DNA of 64,000 nucleotides from Ureibacillus galli (GCF_014836845.1 NZ_JACSQA010000008.1:42676-106675), one strand, 5' to 3'. Counted from the stretch's first letter, positions 36,434 to 45,690 are shown. Program-made: numbers and translations. Notes: generated by a model from the letters alone, not told the origin.

Positions 36434-37285
36434 CTATGATTTCTTTTTATTCAAGCTTTGCGTTAAACGGTCAATAATAATGGCGAACACAACAAGACTA
36501 AGTCCTGCAACAAAGCCATTTCCAACTTGAGCACGTTGCAAAGCAGATAAAACCTCTCGTCCTAATCCTGGTGCACCAATCATTGATGCAATGACAACCA
36601 TTGATAATGATAGAAGTACGGTTTGGTTAATACCTGCCATAATAGTTGATCTTGCTAGTGGTAATTCAACTTTCAATAACTTTTGCCAACCCGTACTTCC
36701 GTAAGAATCTGCAGCTTCCACTAATTCTTTTGGTACCTGTCTAATACCTAAGTTGGTAAAACGAACTGTTGGAGGTAATGCGAAGATTACGGAAGCAAAA
36801 ACTCCTGGTACTACACCAATACCGAAGAAAGCAACAGCTGGTATTAAATAAACAAAACCAGGCATTGTTTGCATGAAGTCTAATATCGGTTTAATAATGG
36901 CTTCTGCAACTGAACTTTTAGACATTAAGATCCCAATTGGAATACCAATGATGATGGCAATGATACTTGCAAATATAACAAGAGTTATTGTATTCATCAG
37001 CTCATCCCATAAACCTTGGTTATATATATAAAACAAACCGACTATGGAGAAAATGGCTAAGCCAAATTTCCTTTTTGTTGCAAAAAACGCTATAAGCGCA
37101 ATCATTAAAATAAATACAACTGGTGGAATCGCAACGAGCATCCCAGTAATGAATTCCATTGCTGTTTTACCACCATTTTGAACAAAATCAAAGAGTGGTG
37201 AAAAACTTCCAGTTAACCAGTCCATTACATTTTCAACAGTATCTGCTACAGGTAATGTAGGAATACTATCTAGCATTTTACTCAT
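36434..37285 (-). CDS. opuAB: Glycine betaine ABC transporter permease OpuAB
   Basis: Integral membrane subunit of 283 residues. An amphipathic N-terminal segment is followed by about seven helices. The inner-membrane component motif [22 protein letters not shown] (near 190-211) contacts the ATPase. Its start lies inside the end of opuAA (overlap 8 bases), giving translational coupling. Confidence 0.92.
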   Translation of the reverse strand: MSKMLDSIPTLPVADTVENVMDWLTGSFSPLFDFVQNGGKTAMEFITGMLVAIPPVVFILMIALIAFFATKRKFGLAIFSIVGLFYIYNQGLWDELMNTITLVIFASIIAIIIGIPIGILMSKSSVAEAIIKPILDFMQTMPGFVYLIPAVAFFGIGVVPGVFASVIFALPPTVRFTNLGIRQVPKELVEAADSYGSTGWQKLLKVELPLARSTIMAGINQTVLLSLSMVVIASMIGAPGLGREVLSALQRAQVGNGFVAGLSLVVFAIIIDRLTQSLNKKKS

Positions 37286-38477
37286 CCTTCGTCACCCCCT
37301 CAGTTTCAGAAGCAAGTGATTGAATGACAACGCCTCTAATTAACACACCGACTAATTTATTTTCATTTACTACTGCAATTGGAGTCGGTGATTCCGAAAT
37401 AAGCCCTAACACATCTTGAATTAGCATATCTTTCGGTACTGTTGGCATATCAGTTTTCAAGAAACTAACAACGCTTTTTTCACCACGTTTTGCAGCTTCC
37501 AACGCATCATCTGCAGTTATATAACCTTTGAACGCTCTTTTTTTATCGATCGCTAACAAAACACTAACCTCTTCTTCTCGCATACGTTGTAGCGCTACTT
37601 TCGGTCCATCCAGTTCAATATTGACCGTAATTGGACGTATCATCGCATTTTCAACTGTTAATACTTTTGAACGGTCAACATCTTCTAAGAAAGTTTTGAC
37701 ATAATCATTAGCGGGATTTGTTAATATTTCTTCTCCCGTACCGATTTGAATGATTTTTCCATCTTTCATAAGGGCAATACGGTCACCAATACGTAATGCC
37801 TCATTTAAATCATGGGTAATAAAAATAATGGTTTTCTTCACTTTTTGTTGTAAATCTAATAATTCATCTTGCATTTCTTTACGTATAAGTGGATCGAGAG
37901 CAGAAAAAGCTTCATCCATTAATAAAATATCAGGGTCATTAGCTAATGCTCTTGCTAAACCGACACGTTGCTGCATACCACCTGAAAGTTGGCTCGGATA
38001 TTGATCCTTATAAGGTAATAAACCAGCGTTATCTAAAGCCTTTTCTGCTTTCAATCTTCTCTCTTCTTTAGGAATGCCGCGCACTTCTAAACCATATTCT
38101 GTATTTGCAAGGACTGTACGTTGTGGGAATAAACCGAAGTTTTGAAACACCATACTCATTTTTTCACGTCGAATTTTTCTGAGCTGTTGTTTATTCATTT
38201 TGGAGATATCTTCACCATCTATGTAAATACTGCCGCTTGTAGTTTCAATGAGGTTATTTAACAATCTTACTAATGTAGATTTACCACTACCAGAAAGGCC
38301 CATAATGACAAATATTTCACCTTCATTAACGGTGAAGTTTGCATCGTATACTCCAATCGTCGCTCCTGTTTTTTCTAAAATTTCTGTCTTACTTTTTTTC
38401 TCTTCGACAAGCTTTAAGGCATTCGTAATGTGCTTACCGAATATTTTTGTGACGTGCTGCACTTTAATCTTTTCCAT
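37278..38477 (-). CDS. opuAA: Glycine betaine ABC transporter ATPase OpuAA
   Basis: ATPase of 399 residues. Walker [10 protein letters not shown] is at 60-68, followed by signature [15 protein letters not shown], Walker [12 protein letters not shown] and the switch His in ITHDLNEAL. Two C-terminal CBS domains (about 280-390) are expected to sense ionic strength or nucleotides. GAAAGGAG precedes the ATG. Its promoter region carries a bipartite BusR-like operator, and a BusR-like gene lies directly upstream. Confidence 0.93.
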   Translation of the reverse strand: MEKIKVQHVTKIFGKHITNALKLVEEKKSKTEILEKTGATIGVYDANFTVNEGEIFVIMGLSGSGKSTLVRLLNNLIETTSGSIYIDGEDISKMNKQQLRKIRREKMSMVFQNFGLFPQRTVLANTEYGLEVRGIPKEERRLKAEKALDNAGLLPYKDQYPSQLSGGMQQRVGLARALANDPDILLMDEAFSALDPLIRKEMQDELLDLQQKVKKTIIFITHDLNEALRIGDRIALMKDGKIIQIGTGEEILTNPANDYVKTFLEDVDRSKVLTVENAMIRPITVNIELDGPKVALQRMREEEVSVLLAIDKKRAFKGYITADDALEAAKRGEKSVVSFLKTDMPTVPKDMLIQDVLGLISESPTPIAVVNENKLVGVLIRGVVIQSLASETEGVTKDE

Positions 38478-38525
38478 ACCAATCTCCTTTCCTATTTCTG
38501 TATGTTACAAAAAGGTTACAACAAA

Positions 38526-38567
38526 AGTGACAACTTAATGCTAACAAAAGGTTGTTACTTGTGTCAA
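38526..38567 (-). promoter_or_regulatory. opuA promoter with bipartite BusR-type operator
   Basis: On the minus strand TTGACA (38562-38567) and TAGCAT (38538-38543) are 18 bp apart. Overlapping the promoter, AGTGAC (38526-38531) and GTTACT (38554-38559) form inverted half-sites with exactly 22 bases between them. The longer arms AAGTGACAAC and GTTGTTACTT match at 9 of 10 positions. Confidence 0.65.
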
Positions 38568-38613
38568 ATTTACAACCTTGTAAACTATTAAGAAGAAAAT
38601 AGCAAAACTCGTT

Positions 38614-38653
38614 AAAAAAGCTACAGACGCTATGTCATTAGCATCTGTAGCTT
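38614..38653 (-). terminator. Intrinsic terminator of busR-like gene
   Basis: AAGCTACAGACGCTA pairs with TAGCATCTGTAGCTT (38639-38653) with one G-U pair; minus strand continues TTTTTTAAC. Confidence 0.87.
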
Positions 38654-38656
38654 ACA

Positions 38657-39289
38657 TTAATTGGGATATAAAAAATTTTGTACTCGCTCTAAACATTCAT
38701 CATTTCCAATGAAATAAATGATATCGTGATGTTCAAAAGTAGCATATGGACCTGGAGAAATAATTAAATCATTCTCTCTTCGTATACCTACAATGGTAGC
38801 TGTTGTATTTTGCCAAAAATTAATCATCCCAATAGACTGAGAAATGTATGGGCAATTTTCTTCTATTTCTACTTGAAAGGGAACAAAGGGATTTACTGAT
38901 TTAAAACGTTCAGTACGGTTCACAAGCAATTCCGTTGTTTCTTGTAAGACGTTGAGCTCTTCCTTTTGTCTTTTAATACTTTCAAGCATTTCTAATTGAA
39001 CTTGATAAATAGATTGTACTTCCAAAAATTGATGAGCGAATTGGGCTGCCTTCTCGTATGATTTAATGACAACACCGCTACCTTTTGTAGCTTCCACAAT
39101 TTCTAAATCCTGTAGAATGGCAATTGCGCGTCTAGCCGTTTCTGCCGATACTCCATATTGGCTTGCCAAAGAGGATCTAGCATATATTTTTTCACCGACT
39201 AAATATTTTTTCTCTACAATTTTAGATGCAATATCTGCAGCAATCTTTTGATATTTAGGTTGCTTTACTTGTAGTTTTTTATTTTCCAT
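38657..39289 (-). CDS. busR: GntR-type regulator with RCK_C domain (BusR-like)
   Basis: A 210-residue regulator. Residues 10-78 are a GntR-type winged helix (SSLASQYGVSAETARRAIAIL). A coiled-coil segment follows (about 85-120), then an RCK_C/TrkA_C domain (about 130-210; IGMINFWQNTTATIVGIRREN). This layout is that of BusR from lactococci and streptococci, which binds c-di-AMP through RCK_C and represses the betaine importer busAB/opuA. The adjacent opuA operon and the 22-bp-spaced operator strongly support the assignment. Ligand binding itself is inferred. Confidence 0.85.
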   Translation of the reverse strand: MENKKLQVKQPKYQKIAADIASKIVEKKYLVGEKIYARSSLASQYGVSAETARRAIAILQDLEIVEATKGSGVVIKSYEKAAQFAHQFLEVQSIYQVQLEMLESIKRQKEELNVLQETTELLVNRTERFKSVNPFVPFQVEIEENCPYISQSIGMINFWQNTTATIVGIRRENDLIISPGPYATFEHHDIIYFIGNDECLERVQNFLYPN

Positions 39290-39418
39290 TTTGATTTACC
39301 TTCCGAAGCTTTATTCATTTATTAATGCGCAGTATGGTCTTTGAATCTTATAGTAATCGACAACGAGGTCAAGTAGCTAGTATTTTATTTTACATAATAA
39401 AAAAGTTATTATTTATTA

Positions 39419-39449
39419 TTGACATTCTCGTTACGTTAACCTTTATGCT
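39419..39449 (+). promoter_or_regulatory. MerR-type promoter with 19-bp spacer
   Basis: TTGACA (39419-39424) and TATGCT (39444-39449) are separated by 19 bp, with a GTTACGTTAAC partial dyad in the spacer. Overlong spacers are the signature of promoters activated by MerR proteins, here probably autoregulated. Confidence 0.6.
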
Positions 39450-39471
39450 GTTATCAACAGGAGGGATACAA

Positions 39472-40236
39472 GTGGAGTACACGATTAGTAAATTAGCCAA
39501 ATTAGCGAATGTTAGTGCTCGAACATTGCGCTATTACGATGAAATTAATTTACTCAAACCAGCAAGAATAAATAGCTCTGGCTACCGAATCTACGGACAA
39601 AAGGAAGTCGATCGTCTACAACAAATTCTTTTCTTTCGAGAATTAGATGTTGATTTAGAAACGATTACGACCATTATGAATAACCCAAATTTCAATCAAA
39701 CACAAGCTTTACAGCGTCATTACAAAGAACTTGTACAGAAACGTGCCCGCCTGGATAAATTAATCGAGACCGTTGAGAAAACGATTGCTCACGAGAAGGG
39801 AGAAATTATAATGCAAAACAATGAAAAGTTTGAGGCATTTAAAGATCAATTAATTGCGGAGAATGAACAAAAATACGGTGAGGAAATACGTCAAAAATAT
39901 GGTAACAACGTAGTAGAAGATTCCAACGCCAAGTTTAAAAATATGTCAAAGGAAGATTACGATAAGATGACTCGATTAGGAGAAGAAATTCTTGAACTTC
40001 TTCCTAAAGCTTTCGAAACAGGAGATCCAACATCACCACTGGCTAATGAACTCGCAAAAAAGCATAAAGAGTGGTTAACCTTTACATGGCCTTCTTACTC
40101 TAAGGAAGCACATATCGGACTTGCTGAAATGTATGTTGCAGACGAACGCTTTAAAGCATATTACGATAAAGTTATTGATGGTGGAACTGAATTTTTAAGA
40201 GACGCCATTACTAATTTCGTTAATCAACAAAAATAA
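39472..40236 (+). CDS. MerR-family regulator with TipAS-like domain (Mta-like)
   Basis: A 254-residue activator. An N-terminal MerR winged helix (TISKLAKLANVSARTLRYYDE with GYRIYG) is followed by a dimerisation coiled coil (about 75-115). A C-terminal TipAS antibiotic-recognition domain follows (about 125-254; the WPSYSKEAHIGLAEMYVADERF region). This is the Mta/TipAL/SkgA group, which senses hydrophobic or peptide drugs and activates efflux genes. The GTG at 39472 has GGAGGG upstream. The long upstream open frame (to 39325) is excluded because it would cover the promoter. Confidence 0.87.
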   Translation: MEYTISKLAKLANVSARTLRYYDEINLLKPARINSSGYRIYGQKEVDRLQQILFFRELDVDLETITTIMNNPNFNQTQALQRHYKELVQKRARLDKLIETVEKTIAHEKGEIIMQNNEKFEAFKDQLIAENEQKYGEEIRQKYGNNVVEDSNAKFKNMSKEDYDKMTRLGEEILELLPKAFETGDPTSPLANELAKKHKEWLTFTWPSYSKEAHIGLAEMYVADERFKAYYDKVIDGGTEFLRDAITNFVNQQK

Positions 40237-40269
40237 CCGATTGTTTAAAGCTAAAAAAACTACGAGCAC

Positions 40270-40302
40270 AGGTGCCAACTTTAGTGTTGGCACCTATTTT
40301 TT
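40270..40302 (+). terminator. Intrinsic terminator of MerR-type gene
   Basis: AGGTGCCAAC (40270-40279) pairs perfectly with GTTGGCACCT (40286-40295), followed by ATTTTTTG. Confidence 0.9.
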
Positions 40303-40416
40303 GCTTAAAGGGAAATTGGCACATTCCCTCATCCGTTTACAAAAAAAGTTTAATATACACTCCTTTTGCATATTTGAATTTGCTATGGAAAGACTATAGT
40401 AAAAAGGAGACTTAGT

Positions 40417-41499
40417 ATGCCAAAAATTGCTTCTGTTAGTACATATAATCCACCCTATACTTTAGAACAAGCAAATATAGAACAACTTACTAAAGAACTC
40501 TTTCAAGGTAAAATACCGCACCTCGATCGGTTATTGAAAGTGTTCAAAAACGGCGAAATAGAACAGCGTCATTTTTGTGTTCCATTAGAGTGGCACCGTA
40601 CAGAACACACCTTTGAAGAGCGAAATGAATTATATATTCAGTTAGCGGTTGAATATAGTATAAAAGCTATTGAATCTTGCCTTCAAAATACATCATTTTT
40701 AACACAGCCCCTGTCATCTTCCGAAATTGATGCCATTATTTTTGTATCAAGTACCGGTATTTCTACACCAAGTATTGATGCAAGAATAATGAATAAACTA
40801 AACTTTTCAGATCGAATTAAACGAATACCAATATGGGGACTTGGTTGTGCTGGTGGGGCATCTGGTCTAAGCCGTGCCTATGACTATTGTTTAGCCCATC
40901 CAACGGAAAAAGTACTTGTCGTTTGTGTAGAGCTTTGTAGTTTAACGTTTCAACCAAATGACTATTCAAAAAGTAATTTAGTTGGAGCCTCCCTTTTTGC
41001 CGATGGGGTCGCTTGCCTTTTAGTATGCGGTGATGAAACGGTAATAAAAACGAAAAAATTAGTACCTCACATTTTAAATACAGCTTCAAAATGGATGCCC
41101 AATTCGGAGGAAGTGATGGGATGGGATTTAAAAAATAATGGGTTACATGTTATTTTCTCGAGAGATATTCCTACTATTATTAATAAATGGTTAGGACCAT
41201 TTATTGATGATTTTTTACATGAAGAGCATGTGACAAAGGACCAACTGGAATATCTTGTAGCCCATCCTGGAGGAAAAAAAGTATTAAAAGCATACGAACA
41301 AACTTTAAACATGACAGAACAACATACCGCTGTTTCTCGGGAAGTGTTACAAAAAAACGGAAATATGTCTTCTCCCACTGTCCACTATGTTTTGGAACAA
41401 TTTATGCTAAAAGAAACGAATTTAAATTCTTATGGTTTATTAGTTGCCCTAGGGCCCGGCTTTAGTGGAGAAGCAGTATTACTGCAATGGAGGGATTAA
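40417..41499 (+). CDS. bpsA: Type III polyketide synthase (alkylpyrone synthase)
   Basis: Chalcone-synthase-fold enzyme of 360 residues that condenses a fatty acyl starter with malonyl-CoA units. The catalytic triad is visible: C144 (GLGCAGGASG), H283 (VAHPGGKK) and N316 (NGNMSS). In B. subtilis BpsA makes triketide alkylpyrones, which BpsB then O-methylates; the next gene here is a BpsB-like methyltransferase, so the same pathway is likely. AAAGGAG precedes the ATG. Products are membrane-active small lipids of uncertain role. Confidence 0.92.
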   Translation: MPKIASVSTYNPPYTLEQANIEQLTKELFQGKIPHLDRLLKVFKNGEIEQRHFCVPLEWHRTEHTFEERNELYIQLAVEYSIKAIESCLQNTSFLTQPLSSSEIDAIIFVSSTGISTPSIDARIMNKLNFSDRIKRIPIWGLGCAGGASGLSRAYDYCLAHPTEKVLVVCVELCSLTFQPNDYSKSNLVGASLFADGVACLLVCGDETVIKTKKLVPHILNTASKWMPNSEEVMGWDLKNNGLHVIFSRDIPTIINKWLGPFIDDFLHEEHVTKDQLEYLVAHPGGKKVLKAYEQTLNMTEQHTAVSREVLQKNGNMSSPTVHYVLEQFMLKETNLNSYGLLVALGPGFSGEAVLLQWRD

Positions 41500-41500
41500 A

Positions 41501-42070
41501 TTGTTCATTTTACTATTTATTTCAATTGTCATTTTGCAAAGAATTATTGAAGTTATTATCGCTAAAAGAAATGAGAAAAAAATGTTATCAGTCGGTGCCT
41601 ATGAAGTGGGAAAATCCCATTATCCTTTTATGATTGCACTCCACGTTAGTTTCTTTATTAGTTTAATTGGTGAAGTGATCATTTTTGAACGTACCATTTC
41701 ACCATGGTTTTTTTGGTTTTTTTTAGCGTTTTTACTAGTACAAGCTTTAAGAATATGGTGTTTACTTTCCCTTGGACCTTTTTGGAATACAAAAATCATT
41801 ATACTTCCAGCAGCTAAAGTAATTAAAAAGGGACCTTATTTATTCCTTCGACATCCAAACTATCTCGTTGTATGTATGGAAATTTTACTTCTTCCTTTAA
41901 TGTTTCAAGCTTATTTCACAGCTATATGTTTCACAATATTGAATTTTATAATGCTATCGGTGCGTATTCCTATTGAAGAAAAGGCACTTATAGAAGCAAC
42001 TAACTATAGTAAAGCTTTTAATAGGAAAGTATCGACTTCAGTTTCAAATGATTCATCAAATGAATGTTAA
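41501..42070 (+). CDS. bpsB: Isoprenylcysteine methyltransferase-like alkylpyrone O-methyltransferase
   Basis: Integral membrane methyltransferase of 189 residues of the ICMT family. The C-terminal part has the family's SAM-binding RHPNYL motif (FLRHPNYLVV) preceded by KKGPYL. The TTG at 41501 with GGAGGG upstream is the likely start; it begins one base after the bpsA stop. In B. subtilis the BpsB homologue methylates alkylpyrones made by BpsA. The neighbouring PKS gene makes that function much more likely than protein methylation. Confidence 0.87.
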   Translation: MFILLFISIVILQRIIEVIIAKRNEKKMLSVGAYEVGKSHYPFMIALHVSFFISLIGEVIIFERTISPWFFWFFLAFLLVQALRIWCLLSLGPFWNTKIIILPAAKVIKKGPYLFLRHPNYLVVCMEILLLPLMFQAYFTAICFTILNFIMLSVRIPIEEKALIEATNYSKAFNRKVSTSVSNDSSNEC

Positions 42071-42473
42071 ATTTTTCATGAACCGTATCATGTAATAACC
42101 AAAATTAATATATATTTATTAGAAATTCCATGAAAAAAGTCGTATAATGCAAACTATACAGCACACATAATGACTATTTCACACCAATTTTACCAATTTA
42201 TTAAATTTTTAGATAATACTATTTTTCATTAAGCTTCTTAGTAATTGCTTTTTTTAGAAAATAATCCATAGTTGTACCATTCCAACTACATTTTTTAGAA
42301 AGAACTATGATTTAAAACATATTTATACTATCATGATATACGATGATACAAATTTCACATCATGTAAAAATATAGTTGGATTTCTATTCATGTGTGACTA
42401 TATGTGAAATGATTTTCAAACTTTTTCTAACTAACAAAATGCATAAAATGCAAAATGTAAAGGAGAATTGGAT
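42071..42473. other. Long upstream region of yjlC-ndh
   Basis: About 400 AT-rich bases without a gene-like ORF. TAGTTG/CAACTA dyad at 42269-42288; TTTTTTAGAAA occurs twice about 40 bp apart. ATTTCACAT (42352-42360) and ATGTGAAAT (42402-42410) form a 9-bp inverted repeat, and TGTGAAA-type half-sites recall Rex operators, but no full TTGTGAA-N4-TTCACAA is present. A promoter presumably lies near 42380-42450. Confidence 0.4.
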
Positions 42474-42896
42474 ATGTCAGAAGAATTGACTCAAGCTCAG
42501 CAAGCAGTAAGCCAAGGAAAACAAGATTTACTTGATCAATTATTAAAACCTGAAGTTCAGGAATCATTAACGACTTTAGTTGAACAATTACCAAAGTTAA
42601 CTGAGGTTGTCACTCTATTAACAAAAGCTTATGACTTTGCTCAATTAGTAGCAACCGATGAAGTATTAAAGAGCGATACTGTAAACGCTATTAAAGAAAT
42701 GTCTGAACCCGTTATCGGTTCAGTTAAAACTCTTGCTGCAACAGCTATTGAGGCGAAAGACCGTGCTGATGCAACAAACGAAAACATCGGTTTATTTGGA
42801 TTATTAAAATTAATGAAAGATCCAGAAGCTCAAAAACTTTTCCGTTTCGCCAATGCATTTTTAGAAATCCAAGCAGAACGCAAATCACAAAGCTAG
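42474..42896 (+). CDS. yjlC: DUF1641 protein YjlC
   Basis: A 140-residue helical protein of the DUF1641 family, which has no established enzyme activity. B. subtilis YjlC is encoded immediately before ndh in a redox-controlled operon, and the same order is present here. The C-terminal GLFGLLKLMKDPEAQKLFRFANAFLE is the conserved family segment. The ATG at 42474 (GGAG eight bases upstream) is preferred over a TTG two codons earlier. Confidence 0.9.
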   Translation: MSEELTQAQQAVSQGKQDLLDQLLKPEVQESLTTLVEQLPKLTEVVTLLTKAYDFAQLVATDEVLKSDTVNAIKEMSEPVIGSVKTLAATAIEAKDRADATNENIGLFGLLKLMKDPEAQKLFRFANAFLEIQAERKSQS

Positions 42897-42933
42897 TTCA
42901 CTTTTAAACAATCGTATGGACGGAGGATTAATC

Positions 42934-44118
42934 ATGTCAAAAGAAATCGTCATCTTAGGTGCAGGTTATGGTGGATTATTAACTGCTCTAACATTACGTA
43001 AATATTTAAATAAAGATGAAGCAAAAGTTACAGTAGTAAACAAATACCCAACTCATCAGCTTATTACAGAATTACACCGTCTTGCAGGTGGTACTATTTC
43101 AGAACCTGCAATTTCGTTCCCTTTAACTAAACTATTTAAAGATAAAGATGTTAATGTAGTTATCCAAGAAGTGAAATCATTCTCAGTTGCCAATAAAGAA
43201 GTTTATTTAGCAGATGGTTCTGTATTATCATACGACAACTTAGTTGTTGCCCTTGGTAGCCAAACTGGTTTCTTCGGAATTCCTGGATTAGAAGAAAACA
43301 GCATGGTATTAAAATCTGTTGAAGATGCAAATCGTATTAACAAACATATCGAAAGTAAAATTGCTGCTTATGCTAAATCAAAAAATCCTGCAGATGCAAC
43401 AATCGTTATCGGCGGTGGCGGTCTAACTGGTGTTGAATTAGTTGGTGAAATCGTTGATAACTTCCCGAAAGTTGCTAGAAAATACGGTATCGACTTTAAA
43501 GACTTAAACATTAAGTTAGTTGAAGCAGGTCCAAAAATCTTACCAGTACTTCCAGATGACTTAATCCAACGCGCTACTGAAAGCTTATCAGCTCGTGGTG
43601 TTGAATTCTTAACTGGCCTTCCTGTTACGGGCGTGGAAGGAAACAAAATTTCATTAAAAGACGGTACGGTAATCGAAGCAAACACATTCATTTGGACAGG
43701 TGGCGTTGCAGCTCTTCCTCTTGTTCAAGAATCAGGTTTAGCTTGTGACCGTGGTAAAGCAATCATTAACGAATACTTACAATCTACTTCTCATCCAGAA
43801 GTATTTGTTGTAGGTGATGCTTCTGTTGCTTTACCAGCTGATGGTGGTCGTCCACTATTCGCACCTACTGCACAAATTGCATGGCAAATGGGTGAAACTG
43901 CTGGTTACAATTTATATGCAACAATCGAAGGTCAAAAACTAGAAGTATTTAGCCCTGTTAACTCTGGTACTCTTGCTAGCCTTGGACGCAAAGATGGTGT
44001 AGCAACAGTTGGTGGCAACAATATTCCTTTAAAAGGTCTTCCAGCTTCATTAATGAAAGAAGCAAGTCACGTTCGTTACTTAGCACATATTAAAGCTTTA
44101 TACGGCTTAGCATACTAA
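42934..44118 (+). CDS. ndh: Type II NADH dehydrogenase
   Basis: Peripheral membrane FAD enzyme passing electrons from NADH to menaquinone without proton pumping. It has 394 residues. FAD-binding GAGYGGLLTA lies at the N-terminus, NADH-binding IGGGGLTGVELVGEI around 153-168, and the FAD-binding VFVVGDAS segment near 288. The ATG at 42934 has GGAGG seven bases upstream; codons before it are excluded. It follows yjlC by 37 bases. A strong bidirectional terminator closes the operon. Confidence 0.95.
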   Translation: MSKEIVILGAGYGGLLTALTLRKYLNKDEAKVTVVNKYPTHQLITELHRLAGGTISEPAISFPLTKLFKDKDVNVVIQEVKSFSVANKEVYLADGSVLSYDNLVVALGSQTGFFGIPGLEENSMVLKSVEDANRINKHIESKIAAYAKSKNPADATIVIGGGGLTGVELVGEIVDNFPKVARKYGIDFKDLNIKLVEAGPKILPVLPDDLIQRATESLSARGVEFLTGLPVTGVEGNKISLKDGTVIEANTFIWTGGVAALPLVQESGLACDRGKAIINEYLQSTSHPEVFVVGDASVALPADGGRPLFAPTAQIAWQMGETAGYNLYATIEGQKLEVFSPVNSGTLASLGRKDGVATVGGNNIPLKGLPASLMKEASHVRYLAHIKALYGLAY

Positions 44119-44126
44119 TTACACAA

Positions 44127-44166
44127 AAAAGAAGATTTCGTTAACGAACGAAATCTTCTTTTTATT
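44127..44166. terminator. Bidirectional terminator between ndh and efflux gene
   Basis: AAAAGAAGATTTCGTT (44127-44142) pairs perfectly with AACGAAATCTTCTTTT (44147-44162), T runs on both strands. Confidence 0.92.
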
Positions 44167-45410
44167 TATTCTACGTTTTCATTTTGTTTTCCCGCTTCTA
44201 TTAAAACCTTATTTCCTAATAGGAAGAAGCCTAATATGAAAATGAAAATACCTGTACCAATTAACAGCCATTCAATCGCGATTATATCAGCAATCGGTCC
44301 AAATACTAACATTCCCAATGGCATCATGGAAGTTGAGATCATCGTTAATACACCAAAAACTCTACCTAAAAAATCCTGCTCGACCTTTTCTTGAAGTAAA
44401 ACGGTTGCCGGCGTATTAAACAATGGCATTACCACTCCAACAATGCCCATAAAAATTAAGTAGATCCAAAAAACCGGAACGATTCCTAATAGCAATGTAC
44501 AAAGTCCAAAAACAAATGCGGATAAAGCCATCGTATGGGTTTTGTTTTTAAATCCTCCCCAAGAAGCAATTATGATCCCACCTACTATCATTCCAATAGA
44601 AAAGGCAACCTCAATCGCAGATAAATACCATTCATTTGCTCCAAAGGTTCGCGTTACTTGTAATGGTGTTAAAAAGGAGGCAGGAGCAGCTAACACAAAG
44701 AAAAAGGCAAAAAACGTAAAAAATTTCTTTAAAAACGCATGATGATGAATATAGCTTAAACCCTCTTTAAAGTCGTTAAAATATCCAACTTTCTGTAACT
44801 CCATTGCTTTTGCATGAGGGGGAATTTTTAAAAAGAATAGCAAAGTGAGTACTGCTACGGCAGCTGTAATCACATCGATAAAGAATATCATTTCTAATGT
44901 TGTCACGGACAATAATCCTGCACTAATCATCGGTGAAAGTAACATGACAAATGCCTGTATACTACCATTTGCCCCATTTACTTTTGTCAGTTTATCTTCC
45001 GGTACGATTTGAGGCAGTATTGCACCAACTGCTGGGGTTTGTATTCCTGTACCTATCGCTCTTACTGCGTACATAACAAACAATAACCACATCGAATTAT
45101 AACCATTTAAAAATAAGATGGCTAAAATTAATGTTGAAATCGCAATCATCGAATCCGCTATGATAATTAAATATTTACGATTAAATCGATCTGCCCATAC
45201 CCCTGCAAAAGGTGCAAGGAAAAAAGTAGGAACAAAACCACATATAATCGAAATTGTCATCATGATTCCTGATTGAGTTGTTAATGTGATATACCACATA
45301 ATCGCATATTGCACTAAAGATGAACCAAATAGCGATATCGTTTGGCTTCCTAGAAAGAGCGTAATGTTTTTCTTCCAATTTTCATTCATTACCTGTTCAT
45401 TTTGATTCAT
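44166..45410 (-). CDS. MFS efflux protein, Mef (macrolide efflux)-like
   Basis: Twelve-helix exporter of about 414 residues. The N-terminal NWKKNITLFLGSQTISLFGS, the ADRFNRKYLI loop and the TKVNGANGSIQ and LGRVFGVLTMI segments resemble the MefA/MefE branch of the MFS_3 group. ATG at 45410 is chosen; an ATG at 45422 sits on the AAGG site, and one at 45389 aligns best with Mef N-termini but has a poor ribosome site. About 245 nt of structured leader separate it from an upstream RLR leader peptide (45657-45698), pointing to antibiotic-induced expression. The drug specificity is inferred. Confidence 0.8.
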   Translation of the reverse strand: MNQNEQVMNENWKKNITLFLGSQTISLFGSSLVQYAIMWYITLTTQSGIMMTISIICGFVPTFFLAPFAGVWADRFNRKYLIIIADSMIAISTLILAILFLNGYNSMWLLFVMYAVRAIGTGIQTPAVGAILPQIVPEDKLTKVNGANGSIQAFVMLLSPMISAGLLSVTTLEMIFFIDVITAAVAVLTLLFFLKIPPHAKAMELQKVGYFNDFKEGLSYIHHHAFLKKFFTFFAFFFVLAAPASFLTPLQVTRTFGANEWYLSAIEVAFSIGMIVGGIIIASWGGFKNKTHTMALSAFVFGLCTLLLGIVPVFWIYLIFMGIVGVVMPLFNTPATVLLQEKVEQDFLGRVFGVLTMISTSMMPLGMLVFGPIADIIAIEWLLIGTGIFIFILGFFLLGNKVLIEAGKQNENVE

Positions 45411-45601
45411 TAAATTAAACATCCTTTTCTAATTGATTTTATTTTTGTCAAATCGCTTAGAATCGTTAACTCTAATACTATTCTGAAACCAAAATACAGG
45501 TGGATATTTCTAGTTTTAAGTAAATGGATCATTGATTAACAAAATGCCAGTTGATAATACTTATTCAAAGTGAAGACTTTTGAAATAAGTTGTTCGTTAA
45601 A

Positions 45602-45690
45602 AGTTAGACCAATTCCATTTACCCCACAAATCAATTGAGGTTTGAACGTATTTTCATTAACGGTTCGAATTTTGGAAACGTAGTCTAACT
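45602..45690 (-). promoter_or_regulatory. Attenuator-like hairpin in the Mef-like gene leader
   Basis: On the minus strand AGTTAGAC (45690-45683), within codons 3-6 of the leader peptide, pairs perfectly with GTCTAACT (45609-45602), followed by TTTT. A second hairpin (45590-45559, 11 bp with one bulge) and a CAAAATGC/GCATTTTG pairing (45695-45702 with 45540-45547) add alternatives. Stalling on the RLR codons would mask the 5' arm. Confidence 0.5.

Noticed and set aside
39325..39471. N-terminal extension of the MerR-type gene
   Set aside because: It would cover the 19-bp-spacer promoter, has no ribosome site, and the MerR helix-turn-helix starts at the GTG at 39472.
42250..42300. TTTTTTAGAAA direct repeats
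   Set aside because: Low-complexity AT sequence; a repeat of this kind is expected by chance in this base composition.
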